NCBI GenBank assembly: GCA_963745175.1
Contig: CAVUWK010000001.1
Location: 248,001 to 312,000, forward strand
Source: Bog-473 sp963745175
GTDB lineage: Bacteria > Actinomycetota > Acidimicrobiia > Acidimicrobiales > RAAP-2
Length of the DNA stretch: 64,000 nucleotides
Reading direction: 5' to 3'
The notes beneath the pieces are model-generated. The model saw nothing but the letters and a program-made list of their open reading frames with translations, had not been told where the DNA came from and made no database searches. Shown here piece after piece: positions 42,354 to 51,878 of the stretch. The first letter of the stretch is position 1. Every line of letters starts with the position of its first letter. Made by a program: the position numbers and the translations under genes.

Positions 42354-43814
42354 ATGCAGCAGCCAGACGCCGTCGTGGTCGGCTCGGGGCCCAACGGCCT
42401 GGCCGCCGCGCTGACGCTGGCCCGCGCCGGCCTCGGGGTGGAGGTCTTCGAGGGGGCGCCGACCATCGGGGGCGGGACCCGCACCGAGGCGCTGACCCTC
42501 GACGGATTCCGTCACGACGTGTGCGCAGCAGTGCATCCCACGCTGGTGGCCTCGCCCTTCTTCCGCTCGCTCGACCTGGCCGGCCTCGGGGTCGTGCTGC
42601 GCCAGCCCGAGATTGCCTTCGCCCACCCGATCGGTGGCGGGCGGGCCGCCGCGCTGTACCGGGACGTCGGCGAGACGGCGTCGCACCTCGGCGGCGACGC
42701 CGCGGCGTATCGCGACCTGGTGCGGCCGTTGGTGGACTGGCTGGATCGCATCGTGCCGTACGTGCTGGGGCCGATGCGCAGCATCCCGCGCGACCCCCTG
42801 GCGCTCGCCCGTTTCGCCCTGGTGGGCACGCCGTCGGCGCAGCGCACGGCGCGCCGCTTCAGCACCGACGCGGCGCGTGCCTTGCTGGCCGGCGCGGCGG
42901 CGCACTCCGCCGAACCGCTGACCGCTCCGCTGACCTCGGCCTTCGGCCTCCTGCTCACGGCGCTGGGCCACGGCGTGGGCTGGCCCGTCGTGCAGGGAGG
43001 CAGCGCCGCCATCACCCACGGGTTGGCGAGCGAGCTCCGTCACCTCGGCGGCGTCGTGCACACCGACAGCCGGGTCACCGCCCTGGCCGAGCTCCCGCCG
43101 GCCCGCGCCGTCCTCCTCGACACGTCGCCCCGGGCGTTCGTTGCGCTGGCCGGGTCACAGCTCTCCCGCCGGGCGGGCCGGCCGTGGGCCCGGTTCAGGC
43201 CGGGCGCCGGCGCCTGCAAGGTCGACTGGGCGCTCGACGGCCCGGTGCCCTGGACGGCCGAGGCCTGCCGGCGCACCGTGACCGTCCACGTCGGCGGCAC
43301 GTTCGACGAGGTGGCGCGGGCGGAGGCAGCGGTCCACGCCGGGCGGCACGCCGAGCAGCCCTTCGTGCTGGTGGCCCAGCCGAGCGTGGTCGACCCGACG
43401 CGGGCGCCGGAGGGCAAGCAGACGTTGTGGGCGTACTGCCACGTGCCCAACGGCTCCGCCGTCGACATGAGCGAGCGCATGGAGGCGCAGATCGAGCGCT
43501 TCGCCCCCGGCTTCCGCGACCTCGTGCTCGCCCGCTCCGTGCGCACGGCCGCCGAGGCGGAGTCGCACAATCCCAACCTGCTGGGCGGGGACGTCGACGG
43601 TGGGGCGGCCACGCTGCGCCAGACGGTGTTCCGACCGGTGGCGCGCTGGAACCCCTACCGGACGCCGGTCGAGGGTGTGTATCTCTGCTCCGCCTCGACG
43701 CCGCCGGGCGGCGGCGTGCACGGGATGTGCGGCGTGGCCGCGGCAGAGGCGGCCCTGCGGGAACGCTTCGCCTCAGCGCCGGGACCGGCGGCGGAAGGCC
43801 TCAGCGGGGGCTGA
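42354..43814 (+). CDS. Phytoene desaturase-like FAD oxidoreductase (CrtI/COG1233)
   Basis: The 486-residue protein starts with the FAD motif AVVVGSGPNGLAAALTLARA and GGGTRTEALTLDGFRHDVCA, the pattern of COG1233 phytoene dehydrogenase-like proteins. The C-terminal FAD clasp is GVYLCSASTPPGGGVHGMCG. No carotenoid cluster is adjacent, so the substrate is unknown; it may be any large hydrophobic molecule. ATG 42354 lies six bases after TAACGT, without a Shine-Dalgarno, so it looks leaderless. Its 3-prime end overlaps the convergent hypothetical gene by 14 bases. Confidence 0.85.
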   Translation: MQQPDAVVVGSGPNGLAAALTLARAGLGVEVFEGAPTIGGGTRTEALTLDGFRHDVCAAVHPTLVASPFFRSLDLAGLGVVLRQPEIAFAHPIGGGRAAALYRDVGETASHLGGDAAAYRDLVRPLVDWLDRIVPYVLGPMRSIPRDPLALARFALVGTPSAQRTARRFSTDAARALLAGAAAHSAEPLTAPLTSAFGLLLTALGHGVGWPVVQGGSAAITHGLASELRHLGGVVHTDSRVTALAELPPARAVLLDTSPRAFVALAGSQLSRRAGRPWARFRPGAGACKVDWALDGPVPWTAEACRRTVTVHVGGTFDEVARAEAAVHAGRHAEQPFVLVAQPSVVDPTRAPEGKQTLWAYCHVPNGSAVDMSERMEAQIERFAPGFRDLVLARSVRTAAEAESHNPNLLGGDVDGGAATLRQTVFRPVARWNPYRTPVEGVYLCSASTPPGGGVHGMCGVAAAEAALRERFASAPGPAAEGLSGG

Positions 43815-44082
43815 CCACCGGGACCTCGCCGGTCAGCTGCTCCAGCAGGTACCAGGCTTCGATCTCGTCGGCGACACAGGACTGGAACTCGCCCTGGCTC
43901 ACCACGTAGCGCAGCCAGCACGGGTGGATCCGCAGCGTGTGGGTGCCGCGACCGGAGGCCACCTCGATGTTGTCGACGTCGCTGGTGAGCTCGTAGCGCC
44001 AGACCGCGCCATCGTCGGACCGGTTCACGGAGGCGATCAGGTGCTCGACCATCTCCTCGGCCGACTTGAGGCTGTTCGTCAT
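43801..44082 (-). CDS. Hypothetical protein, 93 residues
   Basis: I do not recognise this protein. It has a helix SLKSAEEMVEHLIASVNR, then beta strands WRYELTSDVDNIEVASG and TLRIHPCWLRYVVSQGEF, then a helix EIEAWYLLEQLTGE. Two Cys residues are present (HPCWL, QSCVA). ATG 44082 follows GGGGGA at seven bases, so it is probably translated. It overlaps the convergent oxidoreductase gene by 14 bases. Perfect hairpins lie upstream, at 44106 and 44164. Confidence 0.6.
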   Translation of the reverse strand: MTNSLKSAEEMVEHLIASVNRSDDGAVWRYELTSDVDNIEVASGRGTHTLRIHPCWLRYVVSQGEFQSCVADEIEAWYLLEQLTGEVPVVSPR

Positions 44083-44105
44083 GGCGCGTCCCCCGTGTGT
44101 TGCAC

Positions 44106-44125
44106 GCCCGGTCCGCAAACCGGGC
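44106..44125. other. Perfect hairpin upstream of hypothetical gene
   Basis: Arms GCCCGGT (44106-44112) and ACCGGGC (44119-44125) enclose a six-base loop, 23 bases upstream of ATG 44082 (minus strand). It may be an operator or a 5-prime UTR structure. Confidence 0.4.
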
Positions 44126-44163
44126 CTCCATCCCGCAGTCCCGCCGCCGGAGCCGCAGGACTA

Positions 44164-44181
44164 CATCCTGACAACAGGATG
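44164..44181 (-). terminator. Perfect hairpin after kinase gene
   Basis: Arms CATCCTG (44164-44170) and CAGGATG (44175-44181) with a four-base loop lie 76 bases past the kinase stop on the minus strand. This is the likely terminator of the kinase transcript. Confidence 0.45.
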
Positions 44182-44257
44182 GCGGGCGCGGGGTGATGCT
44201 GCGGCGCATCGCGGTTGCCATCGCGGTGCGGTCTCCGTGACCGCTCCTCGACGACGT

Positions 44258-46817
44258 TCAGCCACCTGCGGCGGCGCCGAGCGGCACCCGCCACTCGACG
44301 ACGGTGCCCCGGGGGCTGCGGGCTCCGACCTCGAAGGAACCGCTCAGCGCGGCGGCGCGTGAGGCCATGTTGCGGAGCCCGAATCCGGCGCCCTCGTCCC
44401 CCGCCGCGCCGACGCCGTCGTCGGACACCCGCAGGACGAGCTCGGGCCCGGCCGCCACCTCGACGTCGACCGCCGAGGCCCGCGGCATGGCGGATCACGT
44501 TGGAAAGCGACTCGCGCAGGACGGCCAGCAATTGCTCCCCGGCATCCCGATCGACGCCGGCGTCGACCGGTCCCGCAAAACGCACCCGGGGCGCGAACCC
44601 GAGGCGCTCGCCGGCCTCGAGGGCGAGCTCTCGGACGCTGGAGCGCAGCCCGCCGCGGACGGTCCGCTCGGTCTGCAGGTCGAAGATCGTGGTGCGGATG
44701 TCGCTGATCACGCTGTCGAGCTCCGCCACGACCTCGCGCAAACGGTCGGCGGTTGCGCCGACCGCGGTCGGCAGCATGGAGCTCAGGCGCATGCCCGCGC
44801 CGAACACCCGCTGGATCACCAGGTCGTGGAGATCGCGGGCGATGCGGTCGCGATCCTCCGCCATCTGGAGCGCCCGCAGGTGCCATTCGGCCTGCCGGAC
44901 CTTGACGAGGTTGTCCACCCGGGCCCGGAGCTCCGGTTGGAAGAAGGGTTTGAGGAGGTAGTCGTTCGCTCCCTCGCGCAGGACGTCGATCCGTGCCGTG
45001 GAGTCGTTCCTCGCCGTCAGGATGAGGATCGGCGTCGCATCGATGCGGGGCTCGGCCCGGACGGCCCGGACCAACTCGTCGCCGCTCATCTCCGGCATCA
45101 TGAAGTCGCAGATGACCAGGTCCGGTCGGAGCGACCGGACGAGCGCAAGGCCCTCCTTGCCGTTGAACGCCGCATGCACGCGGAATGACCCTGCCAGCGC
45201 GTCGCAGACGAAGCGGTTCATGTCGGGATTGTCCTCGACGACCACGATGATGGCCGCCTCGTCGCCGGGGACCGTCTCCGGATCGGCCGTGTGCGCCGGG
45301 ATGTGCGGGACGACGCCGTGCCCGTCGAGGAGCACGGCTGAGGGTCGTTCCACCGGGACCAGGGTCCCCAGCTGCACCGGGCGGCCCGGCGGCGCCGCGA
45401 CCGGGAGCTCCATCACGAAGAGGGCTCCTCCTTCGGGTGCGTCGGCGACCCCGAGGCTGCCGCCGTGGAGGTCGACGAGCTCGCGGGCGATGTGGAGTCC
45501 CAGCCCCGTGCCCCCCATCTTCCGGGTCGAGCTGCTGTCGAGCTGATGGAAACGCTCGAAGACCTCTCCCCGCTGGTCCGGTGCGATACCCGGCCCACTG
45601 TCGGCCACCTCGACCTGCGCCATCCCGCCGTCACGGCCGGCACGCAGTTCGATCCGGATGGTGCCGTCGGCCGGGGTGAACTTGAACGCGTTCGAGAGGA
45701 GGTTGAGCAGGACCTGCTGCACGCGGGTGGGATCAACCTGTGCCGGCACGGCAGCGTCCGGCGCGCGCACCACGAAGGTGACCGAGCGGTCGAGCGCGAG
45801 CGTCTCGAAGTTGTTGGCCACCAGACGCACCAGGTGACCGAGATCGAGCTCGGCGTAGTCGAGCTCGAGTTTGGACGCCTCGATCTTCGACGTGTCGAGC
45901 AGATCGTTGACGTGCCCGAGGAGCACGCGGGCGTTGCGCTGGATCACCTCGAGATCGTGGCGGTGCTGATCGTCGGGAGGAAGGTCGACCAGAACCCGCT
46001 CGGCGGGGCCGAGGATCAGTGACAGCGGTGTCCGCAGCTCGTGGCTGACGTTGGCAAAGAAGCCTGTCTTCAGGCTGTCGAGCTCCTGCAGGCGGGAGTA
46101 GAGGGCCCCGAGCTCCTCGTTGGCCTCCTTCAGGTCGCGGCTGAGATCCGCGGCCTCGCGGGCGCGCCGCACGACTTCGGCCCCCATCACATCGAGCCGC
46201 TGGAGCTCGGAGGGCGCGGGCTCCTGCTGCTGGAGCAGCATGTACTCCGTGACGTCCTCGACGGCATTGACGATGAAGGCCACGGAGCCATCGGGCGCCA
46301 GCACCGGCGAATTGGCGGCGGTCCAGAACCGCTCCTCGAAGCCGCCCCCGGCCGAGGCGGGGAGCGGGATGTCGTACTTCTGGACCGACATGGCATCGCG
46401 TGTGCGCTGGCGCAGGACCCGGTTGAGCGACGCCTTCAGGTTGCGGGTGCCCTCGGTGGCCGGATCATCCGGGTTGTCGGGAAAGACGTCGAACACGCGG
46501 CGGCCGACCAGGAAGGACCGTCGGGTCAGGGTGGCGGCCAGGTAGGCGTCGCTGACGGCGACGATCACGAGGCCCGGGTCGAGGACGAGGTACTTCTTCG
46601 GCAGCGCCTCGAACAGCATTTGAAAGTCGACCGTCGGGGCGGTCCGCGCACTGGCCCCGTCGTTGTGGCCGCGCCGACCGGCCAGGTCGAGACCTTCGGG
46701 ACCGCGGATGGTGAAACCTCCAGCGTCCGACCCCGTCCGGCGACCACGATACTCCGGACCTGCAGGGATGGACCAGAGGGTTGGCCCCTCCTGCACGCGG
46801 GTATTTCCGCTTTGCAC
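44258..46817 (-). pseudogene. Hybrid two-headed histidine kinase (PAS-HK-REC-HisKA_3 HK), frameshifted near end
   Basis: Domain order: PAS (about residues 64-190), HisKA with His 259 in NVSHELRTPL, HATPase (NLLSNAFKF, DSGPGIA, GTGLGLHI), a receiver with phospho-acceptor Asp 571 in VICDFMMPEM, then a second kinase of HisKA_3 type with His 664 in IARDLHDLVIQ and an ATPase. The last 70 residues lie one frame over (ASAVDVEVAAGPELVLRVSD, GFGLRNMASRAAALSG). Removing one G near 44483 restores NVIRHARASAVDV. No membrane helix is seen, so it is cytosolic. GTG 46817 is the assumed start. Partner regulators are not adjacent. Confidence 0.8.
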
Positions 46818-46867
46818 ATTCGACCGCCGACCGCGCTGCCGTGTGGTCGAGGGAGGGAGACAACGTC

Positions 46868-47188
46868 ATGAATCGTCTTCGAAAGGCCTGTGTACTGGGT
46901 GTCTTCGCAGCCGGAGCGGTGCTCCTCCCGGCTGCCTCAGTGGGGGCCGTCCAGAACCCGACGACGGGCCAGCCCGGCACGACGCAGGGGTTCAACTGCG
47001 GCACGTCGACGGCCCCGGTCGAGCCGGGTCATGCGGCGAGCGCCCCCGGCTCGGCCTTCAACGAGACCGGTCCGGGAAAAGCCGGCACCGTGTACGCCGG
47101 TAACGGACCGGGGTCCCTTACTCACGCCGGGAGCACGGCGGCCGTGTCGCAGTACGACGCCGCGTGCAGGCGGCTCAGCTCGCACTGA
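46868..47188 (+). CDS. Small secreted protein of unknown function
   Basis: The 106-residue protein has a Sec signal (KACVLGVFAAGAVLLPAASV) cut near VGA-V. The mature part is rich in Gly, Pro, Ser and Ala: NPTTGQPGTTQGFNCGTST, then PGSAFNETGPGKAGTVYAG, then GSTAAVSQYDAACRR. Two Cys residues may pair. Small secreted proteins with this GTVYAG and GSTAAVSQYD pattern recur in actinobacteria but lack a function. GGGAGG lies about 8 bases before ATG 46868. Divergent from the kinase gene and overlapping the convergent ABC-F gene by 14 bases. Confidence 0.65.
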   Translation: MNRLRKACVLGVFAAGAVLLPAASVGAVQNPTTGQPGTTQGFNCGTSTAPVEPGHAASAPGSAFNETGPGKAGTVYAGNGPGSLTHAGSTAAVSQYDAACRRLSSH

Positions 47189-48836
47189 CGGGAGCAGGGT
47201 CCGAGAGCGGGAGTCGCACCCGGCGCGTCGTCGTGACCGTCTCGAGCAGGCGCCGGTCGTGCGAGACGAGGAGCAGCGTCCCCCGGTAGTCGTCGAGAGC
47301 CGCCTCCAACTGCTCGATGGCCGGCAGGTCGAGATGGTTGGTGGGTTCGTCGAGCACGAGGAAGTTCACGCCGAGGGCGGCGAACGCGGCCAGCTCGGCC
47401 CGGGTCCGCTCACCCGGCGAAAGTGATGCCGCCGGGCGGAGTACCGCGTCCGCGCCCAGGCCGAACTTGGCCAGTTGCGACCGGGCCTCGTCGCGGCGGA
47501 GCCCGGTCGCCACCGTGAAGGCGTCGGCCAGGTTCGGGCCGTCGCCGAGGACGCGCCGGTCCTGGGAGAGCTCGCCCACCACCACGCTGGGACCGAGCCG
47601 CCGTGTGCCGCGGGAGAGAGGGAGGCGTCCCAGCAGGGCCTCGACGAGCGTCGTCTTGCCGGATCCGTTGGGCCCGACGAGGGCGATCCGCTCGGCCCAG
47701 GCAATGTCCAACGTGAAGGGTCCAAGGGTGAAGTCGCCCCGCTCGACCACCGCCTCCTCCAGCCGGACGACGACGTCGCCCGAGCGGGCTGCCTCGCTGA
47801 TGGTGAAGCGCAGGTCCCAGCCCTCCCACGGCTTCTCCACGGCCTCCAGCGAGCCCAGCGCGCGCTCGGTGCGCCGGGCCCGCCCGGCCAGGGCCTCCGT
47901 CCGCTCGATGCGGAACTTGCGCTGCGCCTTGTCGTTGTCGCGCGGATGCTTCTTCTCCCGGGCCACGCCGGTGGTGGCCCACTGGCGCTCGCGTTGGGCC
48001 CGGAGGCGCAGTTCGGTGCGCTGGGACTCGTAGACCGCGTAGGCCTCGGCGGCGTGCACCTGATCGGCCGCGCGCTCGGCCTGGTAGGCCGACCAACCAC
48101 CGCCGTAGACGGTCCCCGTCCGGGAGTGCGGGTCGAGCTCGAGGACGTCCGTCACGGTGCGCTCGAGGAAGGCTCGGTCGTGCGAGACGATGATCATGCC
48201 GCCGCTGCGCCGCATGACGAGATCCTCGAGTCGGGACAGGCCGTCGAAGTCGAGGTCGTTGGTCGGCTCGTCGAGCAGGGTGAGGTCGAAGCGGGCCAGC
48301 ACAATGGCGGCCAGGGCAACGCGGGCCTCCTGCCCACCCGACAGCGTCGACACCGGCTGCTCGGCGACGTCGGGCGCGAGAGCCACCTGCGTGCACGCGC
48401 TGACCAGGCGTGCCTCGAAGTCCCCCGCCGACATCGCTTCGTAGCGCTCCAGCGCGGCCGCGTAGCGATCATCGGCCGACGGAGCGCCGGCGGCGAGCGA
48501 GGCGGCCGCGGCCACGAGCTCGGCCTCGACCGCGGCCGCCCCGGCGCGGCGGTGGAGCGCGGCATGCACCGTCTCGTCACCGGAACGGGCATGTTCCTGG
48601 CTGAGGTAGCCCACGGTCGCCGAGGGCGGGTCGATGCGGACCTCCCCGGCGGACGGGACCAGCAGGCCGGCCAGGATCTGCAGGAGGGTCGACTTGCCGA
48701 CGCCGTTGGGACCGACGACGCCGAGGCACGTGGCCGGGCCCACGGAGAGCGACACGTCGCCGAGCACGGTGTGACCGGCGCGCTCGTAGTGGAGATGGCG
48801 GGCGACCAGTGTCGCCGGGGGTGCAGAGGAGGGCAT
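47175..48836 (-). CDS. ABC-F family ATP-binding protein
   Basis: The 553-residue protein has two ABC domains and no membrane segment. Domain one: Walker A GPNGVGKST, signature STLSGGQEARVALA, Walker B LTLLDEPTNDLD. Domain two: GPNGSGKTT, a variant signature SLSPGERTRAELA, and LVLDEPTNHLD. The interdomain linker is basic and helical (REKKHPRDNDKAQRKFRIER), as in ABC-F proteins that act on the ribosome, some protecting it from antibiotics. Which ABC-F class applies is not clear. ATG 48836 is chosen because the family starts just before the first ABC domain. Confidence 0.9.
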   Translation of the reverse strand: MPSSAPPATLVARHLHYERAGHTVLGDVSLSVGPATCLGVVGPNGVGKSTLLQILAGLLVPSAGEVRIDPPSATVGYLSQEHARSGDETVHAALHRRAGAAAVEAELVAAAASLAAGAPSADDRYAAALERYEAMSAGDFEARLVSACTQVALAPDVAEQPVSTLSGGQEARVALAAIVLARFDLTLLDEPTNDLDFDGLSRLEDLVMRRSGGMIIVSHDRAFLERTVTDVLELDPHSRTGTVYGGGWSAYQAERAADQVHAAEAYAVYESQRTELRLRAQRERQWATTGVAREKKHPRDNDKAQRKFRIERTEALAGRARRTERALGSLEAVEKPWEGWDLRFTISEAARSGDVVVRLEEAVVERGDFTLGPFTLDIAWAERIALVGPNGSGKTTLVEALLGRLPLSRGTRRLGPSVVVGELSQDRRVLGDGPNLADAFTVATGLRRDEARSQLAKFGLGADAVLRPAASLSPGERTRAELAAFAALGVNFLVLDEPTNHLDLPAIEQLEAALDDYRGTLLLVSHDRRLLETVTTTRRVRLPLSDPAPVSAS

Positions 48837-49044
48837 GGAGAGGCTCCGGGACGGGGGCGGATGGCGTTGGTGGGCCGGGCGCAGCAGGTGCGGCCGCCGG
48901 ACGACGTCGTGCTCTACCTCACGGTGCTCAGCGTACCGCTCGGACTTGGGGTACCCGTGCCGGTGTTCTGTAGTGTCGAGCGGCCGGGCGGCGCGGGCTC
49001 CCGGGCCGGGCCGACGAACCGGGCCGACGAACAGGGGAGCAGGC

Positions 49045-51208
49045 ATGCCGATCGCCATCACGGACGAGCACCAGGAACTGGGGGCCTCGGTCCGCGCCGT
49101 CCTGGCCGATCACGGCGCGCTGGCGGCCAACCGGGCGTTGCTCGAGGCGGACTCCGAGGCGCTCCCGTCCTTCTGGAAGGACATGGCCGAGCTGGGTTGG
49201 TTGGGCATCCATCTGCCCGAGGAGAACGGTGGGTCCGGTGCGGGGCTCAGCGAGCTGGTCGTGGTCCTGGACGAGATCGGTCGCCAGGTCGCGCCGGGCC
49301 CCTTCCTGCCCACGGTGCTGGCCTCGGCCGTGATCGCACAGTGCGGCAGTGCCGAGCAGCGGTCGGCACTCCTCCCCGGGCTGGCCGACGGCAGCGTGGT
49401 GGCGGCCCTCGGACTGGGCGGCGCGCTGACGTGGCGCGACGGGATCGTCGACGGCGACGGCGGTGTCGTGCTCGGAGCCGCGGCGGCCGATCTCGTCCTG
49501 CTCCGAGCGGGTGACGACGTGGTCGTCATGCGCAGGGACGCCGACGGGATGGCCTTCGGCGGCACCAAGAACCTCGACCCGTCCCGACGCTCCGCCTCGG
49601 TCACGGCGTCGTCGGTCACGGTCGGCGCGCCGGACGTACTGACCGGCGCGGCACCGGCGCGCCCGCGCGCTGGCCCGGACACTCGGCGCCGCGGAGGCGG
49701 TGGGTGTGATGGCGGCCTGCACGGATGCCGCCGTTGCCTATGCGAAGGAGCGGGTGCAGTTCGGTCGCACCATCGGGACGTTCCAGGCCGTCAAGCACCA
49801 CTGCGCCGACATGCTGGTGGCGGCGGAGCTCGCCACGGCGGCGGTGTGGGAGGCCGCCCGCGCCGCGGCCGATTCCATCGACGAGTTCGACCTGACCGCC
49901 GCCATGGCGGCGCAGCTGGCGTTCGGGCCGGCCGTGCACAACGCCCAGATGAACATCCAGGTGCACGGCGGCATCGGGTTCACCTGGGAGCACGACGCGC
50001 ACCTGTTCCTGCGGCGCGCCCTCGTGCTCAACGCGGTCGCCGGATCACCCGACGATGCCGAGGACGTGACGGCAGAGTCGGCGCGCGGCACGACGCGCGA
50101 CGTCTCCCTCGACCTGCCCCCCGAGGCCGAGGCGATCCGTGCCGCGGTCCGGGTCGAGGCGCAGCGGATCGGCGCGCTGCGCGGAACCGAGCAGCGCAAG
50201 GCGCTGGTCGAGACGGGGCTTCTCGTCCCGCACTGGCCCGAGCCCTGGGGCCGCGCCGCCGGCGCCGTCGAGCAGATCGTCATCGACGACGAGCTGCGGG
50301 CTGCCGGGGTCAAGGTGCCGGGCCTCGGCATCACCGGCTGGAACGTCATGACGGTGAACCAGTACGCCACCCCGGACCAGGTCGAGCGGTGGGTCTTCAA
50401 GTCGCTCATGGGGGAGTACGTCTGGTGCCAGCTCTTCAGCGAGCCCGATGCCGGGTCGGACGCGGCCGCGGTCACGACGCGGGGGACGCGGGTGGAGGGG
50501 GGCTGGACGGTCAACGGGCAGAAGGTGTGGACGAGCGGCGCCCAGTACTGCGACCTCGGGCTGGCCACGGTGCGGACCGATCCCGGCGCGCCGAAGCACG
50601 CCGGCATCACGACGATGGTCATCGACATGCACGCGCCGGGCGTGGAGGTGCGGCCGCTGCGCCAGATCACGGGCAACGCCGACTTCAACGAGGTCTTCTT
50701 CAACGACGTCTTCGTTCCCGACGACGACGTCGTCGGTACACCGAACGACGGCTGGACGGTGGCGCGCTCGACGCTCGGCAACGAACGGGTCTCCATCGGT
50801 GGCGGTGTCGGCGGCATCTTCCCGCCCATGGACCTCCTGGCGCTGTACAAGAGCGGCGGGGACCGGGTGCCGGGGGCGGCCGCGCGCATCGGCGCCATCA
50901 TCACGAAGGAGCACACGCTGAAGGTGCTGAACCTCCGCCGGGCGCAACGCGCCGTGATCGGGGCGGGCCCGGGACCCGAGGGCAACGTCACCAAGCTGGT
51001 GCTGGCCGAACACGGTCACGATCGGGCCCGGCTGCAGGCGGACCTCGTCGGCGCGCCCACCGCCTTCCTCGAGGGTGAGGACGGCCGGGCCGGCTACTCC
51101 CAGCTCGCGACCCGGGCCATGTCGATCGCGGGCGGCACCTCGGAGATCACCCGGAACCAGATCGCCGAACGCATCCTCGGGCTGCCCCGGGACCCGTTGA
51201 TCAAGTAG
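49045..51208 (+). pseudogene. Double-length acyl-CoA dehydrogenase (FadE34-like), frameshifted
   Basis: Two acyl-CoA dehydrogenase domains lie in one chain. Domain one starts MPIAITDEHQELGASVRAVL, has LGWLGIHLPEENGGSG, and ends with QVHGGIGFTWEHDAHLFLRR. Domain two has LFSEPDAGSDAA for FAD/substrate and ends IAGGTSEITRNQIAERILGL. The frame shifts near 49655, inside domain one; removing one C from GCGCCCGCG restores it. Total about 720 residues, as in FadE34-type enzymes, which in mycobacteria act on steroid and bile acid side chains; the substrate here is not known. ATG 49045 follows AGGGGAG. Confidence 0.8.
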
Positions 51209-51230
51209 ACGCCGAGGGCGCGGCGTTCCG

Positions 51231-51774
51231 GTGGTGGGTCTCAGGTCGACGCGGTCCCGCATCATCGCTGCCGTCGCCCTCGTGGTGGTGCTGGCGTTCG
51301 TCGCGCTGACGCTGCGCCTGTTCGTCTATCCGGATCTCAATGCGCCGGAACGCTCGGATGCCATTGTGGTCCTGGGCGGGAACGGCGCGGGGCCGTTCGA
51401 TGCGGGGGTGGCGCTGGCCGAAGAGCACGAGGCGCCGACCATCGTCGTTCTCCTTGGTCCCCGGCTACTCGTGCCGGCCCGGTGTCCTGCATCTCCCCTC
51501 CGAGCGCATCCTCTGCTTCCGGGCTGACCCGTTGACCACGCAGGGCGAGGCGCGCGCCATCGGCCATCTGGCGACGGTTCACCACTGGGACCGGGTCATC
51601 GTGGTGATGCCCACCACGCAGGCCACGAGAGCGCGCCTGCGCATCGGGCGCTGCTACCCGGGCCAGGTGCTCGAGGTCGGGGTGCCGGCCCCCGGGTTCT
51701 GGGCCTGGGTGCGCGGCATCGTCTACGAGTGGCCCGCGCTGATCAAAGCCCTGGTGCTGCAGCCGACCTGCTGA
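51231..51774 (+). pseudogene. YdcF/DUF218-like protein, frameshifted
   Basis: Part one starts with a membrane anchor (IIAAVALVVVLAFVALTLRL) and the YdcF core SDAIVVLGGNGAGPFDAG. Part two, one frame over, reads VPGYSCRPGVLHLPSERILC and TTQGEARAIGHLATVHHWDR, with VIVVMPTTQATRARLRIGRC at the site usual for ElyC/SanA. Removing one C from CTCCTTGG near 51448 gives about 180 residues. DUF218 proteins act in envelope or vancomycin tolerance pathways, but the enzyme is not defined. GTG 51231 or 51234. It lies upstream of a polytopic membrane gene on the same strand. Confidence 0.65.
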
Positions 51775-51878
51775 GCCGAAGCGACCGGATCGCAACCGTC
51801 CGGCCACGCCGGTCCGTCGGCACGCGTTGTACCGTGCACGCAGGGATGCCGGTGGGGGATCGGCACGAAGGGGGAGCA

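Noticed and set aside
43801..47188. Two convergent gene pairs both overlapping by exactly 14 bases (43801-43814 and 47175-47188) as a regulatory design
   Set aside because: Both overlaps are short and their sequences differ; coincidence is enough to explain it.
9084..51774. Programmed +1 ribosomal frameshifting
   Set aside because: The break sites share no slippery sequence or rare-codon/stop context and occur in unrelated metabolic genes; sequencing insertions are simpler.
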